A stretch of 64,000 bases of DNA from Prevotella intermedia ATCC 25611 = DSM 20706 (lineage in GTDB: Bacteria; Bacteroidota; Bacteroidia; Bacteroidales; Bacteroidaceae): positions 264,501-328,500 of the forward strand of contig NZ_CP019301.1 in the NCBI RefSeq assembly GCF_001953955.1. Direction: 5' to 3'. The notes beneath the pieces are model-generated. The model was not told the origin of the DNA and did not search any database. It was given only the letters and a program-made list of their open reading frames with translations. The stretch's first letter is position 1. Every line of letters starts with the position of its first letter. Positions 53,035-60,715 of the stretch are shown here, one piece after another. Made by a program: the position numbers and the translations under genes.

Positions 53035-54189
53035 TTATTTTGTGCGGTATTGTGGACGGAGTTCCACTTTGGGAACTTTCATAGTGTCGCCTGCAGACAT
53101 CGTTGTGGCATTGTTCAACACTTGGAAATAGCCCACCATGTCGGGACCAAGTGCCCTACGACTGTACGATTGCATGGTCTGACCTTTCTTTAATACCACC
53201 GTTTTCTCTATGCCGACAATGTCGTAAGCACCGTAACGAATACGCTTGTCGCTGCTCATTTTCTTATACTTCTCGGCTTCGTCAGTCGCTTGCTGTGCAG
53301 CCTTGGCAGTCGTTTTTCCTGTATTGGTTGCTGTTTGCTTGGCTGTTGTCTTCGTCTTTTCGGCTAAACTGTCCTCTGCTTGGGTACGGATAGCCATCTT
53401 GTTGTCGCGAAGTGCGGCATCTTTTCCAAACTTATAACCGAAGAAATACATAACTGCTATTACGGCAAAGGCTACAGAAGACCACAGCAACCAATTTATT
53501 TTCTTGGGCTTTTCGATAGGAAAGGCATTTACTTTCGGCACTTCGGCAACTTGCTCTGGCTGTTCTTCAACAGCTTCTGCCTTTACTTCGACTACTGTTT
53601 CCTTTTCTTCAACAGCCGCTTTCTGCTCTTCTTCCCTTTCTTTTGCTATCTCTTCTTTCGCCTCGACAGCTACCATCGGGATTTCAACCGTTGGCTGCGG
53701 CACTTCCTCAGCAGGCTTTTCGTCGATGATTTCGGCGGTTATTTCTTCTTTCGTTTCTGCCTTTTCCTCATCAGAAGCAACAATTTCTTCAGCAGAAACT
53801 ACAATTTCATCGGTATTTTCAGCCTTTTCTTCATCGTCCGACTTGCTTTCTATGTCGGCAAAATCCACACCATCGTTCAATACAACCGTTTCAAACTGTG
53901 CGAAAGGCTTGTTTACAAGCTCTTTCATCGTAGCATCTGGGGTGAACGAAACCTTTTCGTGCCCCTCTATCAGCACACGTTCGCCCGTGTTTACATTCAC
54001 ACTTTCGCGTGGCTTCACGGCTTGTACCTTAAACGTGCCAAGCCCTTTTACCTTTACAAGTTTATCGGTTTTCAACCCTTCGTTCACCACATCGAAGATG
54101 GCAGAAACGAACTTTTCCGCCTCCTTCACGGTTATTTTATGCTTCTTTGCCACTGCATCGGCAATAAGCTGTAACGCTGTTTTAGCCAT
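53035..54189 (-). CDS. HU-family DNA-binding domain fused to a membrane anchor and C-terminal domain
   Basis: A 384-residue protein. Residues 1-92 are an HU/IHF fold (VVNEGLKTDKLVKVKGLGTFKV; PRESVNVNTGERVLI; HEKVSFTPDA). Residues about 105-225 are an acidic Glu/Lys/Val linker. A single hydrophobic helix INWLLWSSVAFAVIAVMYFF follows near 230-250. The remainder has an Ala/Thr/Lys-rich stretch and a C-terminal region that looks LysM/SPOR-like (VVLKKGQTMQSYSRRALG, then GYFQVLNN). DNA would be held at the inner membrane with the tail in the periplasm. Its ATG overlaps the upstream HU gene's stop by one base (TAATG). Confidence 0.85.
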   Translation of the reverse strand: MAKTALQLIADAVAKKHKITVKEAEKFVSAIFDVVNEGLKTDKLVKVKGLGTFKVQAVKPRESVNVNTGERVLIEGHEKVSFTPDATMKELVNKPFAQFETVVLNDGVDFADIESKSDDEEKAENTDEIVVSAEEIVASDEEKAETKEEITAEIIDEKPAEEVPQPTVEIPMVAVEAKEEIAKEREEEQKAAVEEKETVVEVKAEAVEEQPEQVAEVPKVNAFPIEKPKKINWLLWSSVAFAVIAVMYFFGYKFGKDAALRDNKMAIRTQAEDSLAEKTKTTAKQTATNTGKTTAKAAQQATDEAEKYKKMSSDKRIRYGAYDIVGIEKTVVLKKGQTMQSYSRRALGPDMVGYFQVLNNATTMSAGDTMKVPKVELRPQYRTK

Positions 54190-54476
54190 TATTCAGCCCC
54201 TCCTTTCTTCAGTTTCTCCTTTACCGATGCCGTTGCACGGAAGTTTAACACCAACTTTGGTGGCACAAGCATTCGCAATCCCGTAGCGGGGTTGGTCATA
54301 ATGCGTTCGAGTCGCTTCTTCACTTCAAACGAACCGAAGCCCGAAACTAATACAGGCTCTCCCGATTCAAAGTTGTCGCCCATAGCTTGCAAAGCCGTTT
54401 TCACAAGTTTTTGTGTCTCGTCTTGCGAACGACCCACCCTGTTTGCCAATGCGGTTATAAATTCCTTGTTGTTCAT
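54189..54476 (-). CDS. HU-family DNA-binding protein
   Basis: A 95-residue nucleoid protein of normal HU length: MNNKEFITALANRVGRSQDETQ, VLVSGFGSFEVKKR near 42 and MTNPATGLRMLVPPKLVLNFRA near 60, though the DNA-arm sequence NPATG is followed by a slightly unusual LRMLVPPK. It starts 58 bases after rimO and is translationally coupled to the HU-anchor gene, so the two proteins are probably made together and could form a heterodimer. Confidence 0.92.
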   Translation of the reverse strand: MNNKEFITALANRVGRSQDETQKLVKTALQAMGDNFESGEPVLVSGFGSFEVKKRLERIMTNPATGLRMLVPPKLVLNFRATASVKEKLKKGGAE

Positions 54477-54534
54477 CTTTGGGTTATTTGCTTTTTAAAA
54501 ACGTAAAGTGTATTGTCTCGACTATGCGATATTT

Positions 54535-55836
54535 CTATCCGTTTACTACATCGCCGTAGAGGTCAAACTCATCGGCAGCGGTTATTTTCACATCATAGAA
54601 GTTGCCAATGGTGAGCGGTGAATCCGCCTTTATCAGCACTTCGGGGTCTACATCAGGCGAACAGAACTCGCTTCTGCCAATGTAATATTCGCCTTCCTTG
54701 CGGTCGATAATCACTTTTAGCGTCTGTCCTATCTTCTCCGCTTCAATTTCTGCGGATATTTCCTGCTGCAATGCCATCAGCTTATCGAGTCTTTGCTGCT
54801 TCACTTCTTGCGGTACATCGTCCTCATAGTGCAGCGCACTGTATGTTCCTTCTTCGTGCGAGTAGGCGAATGCGCCCATACGCTCGAACCGTGCCCACCT
54901 TACAAACTCCATCAACTCGTTGAAATCCTCTTCGGTTTCGCCTGGGAAGCCCACCAAAAGCGTGGTGCGTATGTGCAGTCTTGGCACTTTCTCACGCAAG
55001 GTGCGAATGAAATCCATTGTTTCCTGCTTCGTTACGTGGCGGTGCATACGCAATAACATATTGTCGGAAATGTGCTGAAGGGCTACGTCAAGATACTTGC
55101 AAACCTGCGGTTTCTCTCGTATCACGTCAAGCAAGTCCCACGGAAACTGGTTAGGATAGGCGTAATGCAACCTTATCCACTCCACTCCGGGTATGTCAGC
55201 CATACGCGAAATGAGTTCGGTAATGTGGTGCTTGCCGTCTAAATCCACACCGTAGTAGGTCAGTTCCTGCTCGATAACCTGAAATTCCTTCACGCCTTCG
55301 GCTGCCAATTCGGCTACTTCCTGCAAGATGTCGTCCATCTTTCGCGAGCGATGCTTGCCCGTAATCAGCGGAATGGCGCAGTAAGCGCAATGGCGGTCGC
55401 ACCCTTCGGCTATCTTGATGTAGGCATAATGCGGTGGCGTGGTAAGGTGGCGGCGTCCGTCGCACGACGGTATTTCAGCCTTTCCGAGGTCGGTAATGAG
55501 TTGCTTGAAGTTGAATTTGCCGTAGAACTTGTCTACTTCTGGAATTTCTTTCTCCAACTCTTCCTTGTATCTTTGCGACAGACAGCCCATTACGTAAAGT
55601 TGTCTGAGCTGCCCATTCTCCTTTCTGTTCACGAATTCGAGTATCGTATTGATGCTCTCTTCCTTTGCCGTTTCAATGAAACCGCATGTATTTATAACGG
55701 CGATTTCGCCTTCTGGGGTTTCCGAATCGTGCACACAATCGTAGCCATTGGCTTCAAACTGTTTCATCAGTAGCTCGGAATCGACAAGATTTTTCGAGCA
55801 CCCCATCGTTATAATATCTATCTGATTCTTCTTCAT
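54535..55836 (-). CDS. rimO: ribosomal protein S12 methylthiotransferase RimO
   Basis: Radical SAM enzyme that adds a methylthio group to an Asp of ribosomal protein S12. It has 433 residues. The N-terminal UPF0004 domain begins ITMGCSKNLVDSE and has two more cysteines (NTCGF, GCLSQRY) for the second cluster. The radical SAM motif is CDRHCAYC near 146, and the C-terminal TRAM domain ends in FDLYGDVVNG. It lies between ftsY and HU in one operon. Confidence 0.95.
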   Translation of the reverse strand: MKKNQIDIITMGCSKNLVDSELLMKQFEANGYDCVHDSETPEGEIAVINTCGFIETAKEESINTILEFVNRKENGQLRQLYVMGCLSQRYKEELEKEIPEVDKFYGKFNFKQLITDLGKAEIPSCDGRRHLTTPPHYAYIKIAEGCDRHCAYCAIPLITGKHRSRKMDDILQEVAELAAEGVKEFQVIEQELTYYGVDLDGKHHITELISRMADIPGVEWIRLHYAYPNQFPWDLLDVIREKPQVCKYLDVALQHISDNMLLRMHRHVTKQETMDFIRTLREKVPRLHIRTTLLVGFPGETEEDFNELMEFVRWARFERMGAFAYSHEEGTYSALHYEDDVPQEVKQQRLDKLMALQQEISAEIEAEKIGQTLKVIIDRKEGEYYIGRSEFCSPDVDPEVLIKADSPLTIGNFYDVKITAADEFDLYGDVVNG

Positions 55837-55899
55837 TCAATTGTATCCCCACGCTTAGGGTTCTTGTTTCTTCTGCCTGAATACGTTGCGAAATGAGGT

Positions 55900-56856
55900 T
55901 TAGTCTTGCTTGAACAAGCTATCTACAAACTGTTCTTTATTAAATAGTTGCAAGTCTTCCATTCCCTCGCCTAAGCCAATGTATCGCACAGGCACTTTCA
56001 GCTGGTCGCTAATACCGATAACTACGCCGCCTTTAGCGGTTCCGTCGAGTTTGGTAATGGCGAGCGAGGTGATTTGTGTAACCGATGCAAACTGCTTAGC
56101 CTGCTCGAAAGCGTTCTGCCCCGTGCTGCCGTCGAGCACCAACATAACATCGTCGGGAGCTTCGGGCAGTATCTTTTTCATTACGTCCTTAATCTTTTTC
56201 AACTCGTTCATCAGTCCTACCTTGTTGTGCAAGCGGCCTGCCGTGTCGATGATAACAACGTCGGCACCGTTCGCTTTCGCACTCTGAAGGGTGTCGAAAG
56301 CCACACTGGCAGGGTCGGAACCCATCTGTTGCTTAATGACAGGCACACCTACGCGGTCGCCCCAAATCTGAATTTGTTCTACGGCAGCTGCACGGAAGGT
56401 GTCGGCAGCACCAAGGTAGACCTTCTTTCCTGCGTTCTTGAACTGGTATGCCAATTTGCCGATGGTGGTGGTTTTGCCCACTCCGTTCACGCCAACCACG
56501 AGTATAACGTATGGTTTATGGTCGGTTGGCAAGTCCCAATCCTCTGCATTCTCGGTATTATTCTCGGTTAAGAGTGTGGCAATTTCTGCCCTCAGAACGG
56601 TGTTTAATTCCGATGTTGAAACGTATTTGTCGCGTGCAATACGTTCCTCTATGCGCTGAATGATTTTCACGGTGGTATCTACACCAACGTCTGACGTTAT
56701 AAGGATTTCTTCCAAATTGTCCAAAACCTCATCGTCTACTTTCGACTTGCCTGCTACGGCACGTGTTATCTTTGAGAATACGCTTTGCTTCGTAGTCTCA
56801 AGACCTTTGTCGAGTACTTCTTTTTTCTTCTTATTGAAAAGTCCGAAAAATCCCAT
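55900..56856 (-). CDS. ftsY: signal recognition particle receptor FtsY
   Basis: SRP receptor GTPase that docks ribosomes at the membrane. It has 318 residues: short N-terminal region with MGFFGLFNKKKKE and no acidic A-domain. The GTPase has G1 VVGVNGVGKTTTIGKLA near 122, DTFRAAAVEQ near 154, DTAGR near 205 and TKLDGTAKGG near 265. It is first in the ftsY-rimO-HU operon, with a -7 box 18 bases upstream. Confidence 0.96.
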   Translation of the reverse strand: MGFFGLFNKKKKEVLDKGLETTKQSVFSKITRAVAGKSKVDDEVLDNLEEILITSDVGVDTTVKIIQRIEERIARDKYVSTSELNTVLRAEIATLLTENNTENAEDWDLPTDHKPYVILVVGVNGVGKTTTIGKLAYQFKNAGKKVYLGAADTFRAAAVEQIQIWGDRVGVPVIKQQMGSDPASVAFDTLQSAKANGADVVIIDTAGRLHNKVGLMNELKKIKDVMKKILPEAPDDVMLVLDGSTGQNAFEQAKQFASVTQITSLAITKLDGTAKGGVVIGISDQLKVPVRYIGLGEGMEDLQLFNKEQFVDSLFKQD

Positions 56857-56873
56857 AATAAGCTAATTTGGGG

Positions 56874-56881
56874 CAAAAGTA
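56874..56881 (-). promoter_or_regulatory. candidate -7 box of the ftsY operon
   Basis: TACTTTTG on the minus strand, 18 bases before the ftsY ATG. Confidence 0.5.
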
Positions 56882-57016
56882 CGAAAAAACGGCTAAAGTA
56901 GCAAATAATAAGCAGGCTAATAACGGCTTTATGGAAAAACGTGTGAAAAAGCTTAAATTATGCCCGCAATTTTGCCATAAATCCACCACGCTGATGACAG
57001 GTTTTCGATACGATTT

Positions 57017-57109
57017 TGTAAAGATAATTCTGATAGAAAACGATAATTTCGATTTGACGTTGCGAAAGCGTAGGTTTTGCGATGCAAAAGAGCCGCTTTT
57101 ACAGCGCAA
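57017..57109 (-). repeat. truncated dispersed repeat, copy 13 (half)
   Basis: Matches copies 4 and 6 from the right end TGTAAAGATAATTC through modules Y' and X, then stops at about 57109, exactly 93 of 186 bases. Module Z and the left end are missing. The break coincides with the presumed left edge of the integrated element. Confidence 0.85.
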
Positions 57110-57190
57110 CTAATCCTTGAAAATGAAGAAAAATCGAAGCTGGTGTAAACTGACTGATAATGAGCATGAAACGGAACGGTTTGCATAAAA

Positions 57191-57214
57191 CTGCCTCTTT
57201 CACAAAGAGCAGCA
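57191..57214. repeat. short hairpin near the element edge
   Basis: CTGCCTCTTT and AAAGAGCAGC arms enclose a short loop. It may be part of the recombinase binding region or a leftover terminator. Confidence 0.4.
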
Positions 57215-57216
57215 AT

Positions 57217-57347
57217 ATGCAGATTTAGGCAGAAGTTCAGTTACCAAAGCATTACCCGATTTTGCCACAGGTAACGATGAAGCAATATTCGGTAACTGAA
57301 TTATTTTCGCTCGTGTGGCTGTTGCTTCTGTCGGCAGTTTTCTGCAT
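57217..57347. repeat. nested inverted repeats upstream of the recombinase genes
   Basis: ATGCAGA (57217-57223), CAGAAG plus TTCAGTTACC (57230-57245) on the left mirror GGTAACTGAA (57291-57300), CTTCTG (57325-57330) and TCTGCAT (57341-57347) on the right. The 10-mer TTTTGCCACA occurs at about 57260 and 57375. This could be the recombinase's attachment or binding region. Confidence 0.5.
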
Positions 57348-57371
57348 AAGTGAGGAACGCTTTGATTTTGG

Positions 57372-57379
57372 TAATTTTG
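57372..57379 (+). promoter_or_regulatory. candidate -7 box of the recombinase operon
   Basis: TAATTTTG on the plus strand, 19 bases before the ATG at 57399. Confidence 0.5.
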
Positions 57380-57398
57380 CCACAAAACATCAAAGTGT

Positions 57399-58628
57399 AT
57401 GAAACACGAAAAAATGAAGGTGTTGCTCTACCTCAAAAAGAGCGGTCTTGACAAGTCTGGGAAAGCTCCGGTTATGGGGCGGATAACCATTGGGTGTTCC
57501 ATTGCCCAGTTCAGTTGCAAGTTATCCTGCAATCCCGATTTGTGGAATCCGCGTGAGAGCCGTATGGACGGCAAGAGCCGTGAGGCGGTGGAAGTGAACG
57601 GCAGGTTGGAAAACCTGTTGCTGTCCGTTCAGTCGGCTTATCAGTCCTTGCTATCCAAAGGTTGCTCATTTGACGCAACCGATATAAAGGAGCAGTTTCA
57701 GGGCAGCGTGCAGACACGGTGCATGCTCATCGAAAGACTGGACATGCTCATCAAGGAAAAAGAGAACCATATAGGTATAGACATCAAGGAAGGAGCCATA
57801 TACGGCTACCACTCCACCCGCATACACTTACAGAAGTTTATCCAACAGAAGTACAAGGTTTCGGACTTGGCATTCTCGCAACTTACAGAGGCTTTTATCC
57901 ATGAGTTCCGGCACTATTTCTTAGGTGAGTGTGGTTTTCAGGAAAGCACGTTCTATAATGTAGCCACGCATTTGAAGACGGTGTGCAGACAGGCATACCG
58001 TGAGGGATTGGCAGACACACTACTGTTTGACAAAGCCAAAATCAGCAAGGGCGACAAGAAATAGCCCAAGGCACTTGACAGGGAAGCATTGGACAAGTTA
58101 AAGGCTATCCGATTTGATGATTTGGAGGAGGAAATGGAAACGGCAAGGGACATTTTTCTCTTTGCCTGTTATACAGGTGCATCCTATTGCGACTTGATGG
58201 AACTGAACAAATCCCATCTTGTCCGTGATGACGAGGGCAGTCTGTGGCTGAAGTTCAACCGCCAGAAGACAGGTGTGCTATGCCGTATCAAGCTGCTGCC
58301 CGAAGCCGTTAGGCTAATAGCGAAGTACCGTAGCGATGAAAGGGAAACGCTGCTTCCCTATATCAAGTATAAGAACTATCAGACCTGTTTGAAAGCCCTG
58401 CGGCTTCGTGCAGGCATATCGTTTCCATTTACCACGCATACCGCAAGGCACACCTTTGCAACGCTCATCACACTTGAACAGGGCGTGCCCATCGAGACGG
58501 TGAGCAAGATGCTGGGACATTCCAACATAAGCATGACCGAACGCTATGCAAAGGTAACACCACAGAAACTTTTTGAGGAGTTCGACCGTTTCCTCTCTTT
58601 CACCGAAGATTTACGTTTAACCATATAA
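57399..58628 (+). pseudogene. tyrosine recombinase interrupted by an in-frame TAG
   Basis: One frame of 409 codons reads through as a Bacteroidota tyrosine recombinase but contains TAG at 58062-58064, between the core-binding domain (residues 1-221) and the catalytic domain. Downstream catalytic parts are intact: HTARHTFATL, LGHSNISMTERYAKV with the tyrosine. The first catalytic Arg position reads ACYTGASYCDLMEL; lack of that Arg is known for related Bacteroides integrases. Only one base change would restore the frame. Either the gene is dead, it is a sequencing error, or the two pieces (second start at 58089 possible) still act. Promoter at 57372. Confidence 0.8.
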
Positions 58629-58640
58629 AAGACAACCATT

Positions 58641-59960
58641 ATGAGAAGTACATTCAAGATACTGTTCTATATCAACAGACAGAAGACAAAGGCAGACGGA
58701 AAGACAGTCATTCTCTGCCGTATCACCATAGACGGGAAAAACTCAGCTATTACTACAGGCGAAGAGTGTAAGCCCTCCGAGTGGAATACGAAGCAGAGCT
58801 TGACAACTGACAGAAAGACCAATCAAAGACTCCATGAGTTCAGGGAACTTGTGGAAAAGACCTATCAGGATATACTGACAAGGGACGGGGTGGTAAGCGT
58901 GGAACTCATCAAATACCACCTGCAAGGCATAACAGAGAATCCGACCACGCTCCTTGCCATGAGCGGGGCGGAGCTGCAAGCCGTCAAGGAGAGTGTGGGC
59001 AGGTCAAGAGCGGAGGGAACTTATCTAAACCTATTCCATTCTGACAGAATTCTCCGTGAGTTTGTGAAAGATAAAGGGGTGCAGGACATACCCATTTCCA
59101 CCATTACGGAGGACTTGTTTGAGGAATACCGTTTCTTTCTCAAAAAGCGTGGATTGAAAGGAACGACTATCAACAACTATCTCTGCTGGCTGAGCAGGCT
59201 GATGTTCCGTGCAGTCAGTCAAAGGATTATCCGCTGCAACCCATTTGAGAATGCCAAGTATGAGAAGGAGGAAAAGAAGATACGCTTCCTGCAGAAGAGC
59301 GACGTCGCCAAGCTCATGGTAATGACAATGAATGACAGGGAAGCGGAACAGGCAAGGCTGATGTTCGTCTTTTCCTGTTTTACAGGACTGGCAATCGCCG
59401 ATATGGAGTACTTGCTATATAAGCATATTCAAACGGCAGCAGACGGGAGGAAGTATATCCGCAAGGAACGCCAAAAGACAAAGGTCGAGTTCATCGTACC
59501 ACTGCATCCCGTAGCTGAAGCCATCATCAGCCATTGCTGGAACGAGCAGGAAAGAAACGAAGAACTGCAGACGGTGAAAGAAAAAGGCAATAGCCTTATC
59601 TTCCAACCTCATTGCAGCCGTAGCGTGATAGATGTCAAATTGAGTATCGTGGGCAAGGCTTGTGGCATTAGGGAGAGATTGTCGTTCCACATGGCTCGCC
59701 ACACTTTCGGCACGATGACTCTTAGCGCAGGTATTCCCAGTGAGAGCATTGCCAAGATGATGGGACATGCCTCCATATCAAGTACTCAAGTATATGCGCA
59801 GGTGACAGACAGCAAGATTTCTGAAGATATGGACAGGCTCATAGACAAGTACAAAGCAAAGGACAAAAATACCACAAATGTAAATATGGAAGCAGCAACA
59901 GACACAAAGACAATTCCGCTTGTTGTCAAATCAAATGGTAGAAAGGAGGAAACAGTATGA
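58641..59960 (+). CDS. tyrosine recombinase/integrase
   Basis: An intact 439-residue site-specific recombinase. The N-terminal arm-binding-like part is MRSTFKILFYINRQKTK; a SAM-like core-binding domain spans about 125-215. The catalytic domain has CFTGLAIADMEYL (no Arg at the first catalytic site, as in relatives), HMARHTFGTM and MGHASISSTQVYAQV with the nucleophile Tyr. It follows the first recombinase by 12 bases and overlaps the next ORF by 4 bases (ATGA). Such tandem pairs occur on Bacteroidota elements and may act together in integration or DNA inversion. Confidence 0.92.
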   Translation: MRSTFKILFYINRQKTKADGKTVILCRITIDGKNSAITTGEECKPSEWNTKQSLTTDRKTNQRLHEFRELVEKTYQDILTRDGVVSVELIKYHLQGITENPTTLLAMSGAELQAVKESVGRSRAEGTYLNLFHSDRILREFVKDKGVQDIPISTITEDLFEEYRFFLKKRGLKGTTINNYLCWLSRLMFRAVSQRIIRCNPFENAKYEKEEKKIRFLQKSDVAKLMVMTMNDREAEQARLMFVFSCFTGLAIADMEYLLYKHIQTAADGRKYIRKERQKTKVEFIVPLHPVAEAIISHCWNEQERNEELQTVKEKGNSLIFQPHCSRSVIDVKLSIVGKACGIRERLSFHMARHTFGTMTLSAGIPSESIAKMMGHASISSTQVYAQVTDSKISEDMDRLIDKYKAKDKNTTNVNMEAATDTKTIPLVVKSNGRKEETV

Positions 59961-60373
59961 ATGCGAACAATAACTGCCAAGGAAAGACAGGCCCAAATAG
60001 TCTGCGTAGTTATTTTGATTGGGACTGCAATATGCAGGTTATCCGCAAGGGAAACGGGAAGATTGCCATGACAGAGAGTGAACTCGTGAAATTCTTCAGT
60101 GTAACGTGGAGAAAACTCAACTATAGGTTGCAAACAATAATAAAATCCTCAAACCTGCATCCCGGTGAAAGGAGTGCAGGAGAGGAGAAAATCGTTATCA
60201 ATGGACAGTTCAAAGGCTATGCACCGCTATATCCACTTCCTATCATCATCGTTCTGTCCTTTATGTTAGACAGCACGGAAGCTCATTTGTTCAGAAAGCA
60301 TATCTGTCAGGAATTGCAGAATACTGCATTCGTAATAATACCGATATTTTTGTTTGGCAATACAGATAACTGA
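59957..60373 (+). CDS. small protein coupled to the recombinases, function unknown
   Basis: A 138-residue protein overlapping the recombinase stop by 4 bases. The N-terminal half looks like a small helical DNA-associated module (MTESELVKFFSVTWRKLNYR near residue 37); a hydrophobic stretch (YPLPIIIVLSFML near 96) follows. I do not know the family. Its position suggests an accessory or directionality role, which is inference. Confidence 0.65.
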   Translation: MNANNNCQGKTGPNSLRSYFDWDCNMQVIRKGNGKIAMTESELVKFFSVTWRKLNYRLQTIIKSSNLHPGERSAGEEKIVINGQFKGYAPLYPLPIIIVLSFMLDSTEAHLFRKHICQELQNTAFVIIPIFLFGNTDN

Positions 60374-60377
60374 TTAC

Positions 60378-60454
60378 TATTTCTTTTTTCTTTCACTGAT
60401 TACATCTTACTACATAACTACACTAAGGAGTAAAATAGTGAAAGAAAAGAAATA
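60378..60454. repeat. long inverted repeat after the recombinase operon
   Basis: TATTTCTTTTTTCTTTCACT (60378-60397) pairs with AGTGAAAGAAAAGAAATA (60437-60454) with a 2-base offset, enclosing 39 bases that hold ACTAC repeats. It could be a terminator or a recombination site. The rest of the 342-base gap contains a promoter box (60555) and the leader of the sigma/barrel gene. Confidence 0.6.
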
Positions 60455-60554
60455 CTGTAGTATGTAAGAGGATTTTCTTTCTACTACTTAAAAACTACAT
60501 ATTACTTCTTTTTATAATCTTTCAATAAAAGCATACTATTTGTTATTATATTCG

Positions 60555-60562
60555 TATCTTTG
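60555..60562 (+). promoter_or_regulatory. candidate -7 box of the sigma/barrel gene
   Basis: TATCTTTG on the plus strand, giving a leader of about 150 bases before the ATG. Confidence 0.5.
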
Positions 60563-60648
60563 TAAGGTGATTTTCGAAGTAGCATAATATGTCTGCATAT
60601 TCCTTTTAAAGTTATTAAAGGTTAAAATAAAGAAGACCAATAAAAATA

Positions 60649-60663
60649 AGTGCAGTCTTTTAG
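60649..60663 (+). promoter_or_regulatory. 15-bp leader motif, first copy
   Basis: AGTGCAGTCTTTTAG, 52 bases before the sigma/barrel ATG. It is followed by a perfect hairpin CTCCTTTT-AATA-AAAAGGAG. The same 15-mer recurs at 62446. Confidence 0.55.
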
Positions 60664-60715
60664 AGCAAACAGACTCCTTTTAATAAAAAGGAGATGTTCC
60701 TTTGCTTAAAATAAT

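Noticed and set aside
57399..58064. Complete short protein ending at the TAG
   Set aside because: The 221-residue piece lacks the catalytic domain, which continues in the same frame right after the TAG; one interrupted gene explains both pieces better.
59957..60373. Calling the small ORF after the recombinases an excisionase
   Set aside because: Position fits, but no clear winged-helix or MerR-like motif is visible, so only an unknown accessory role is given.
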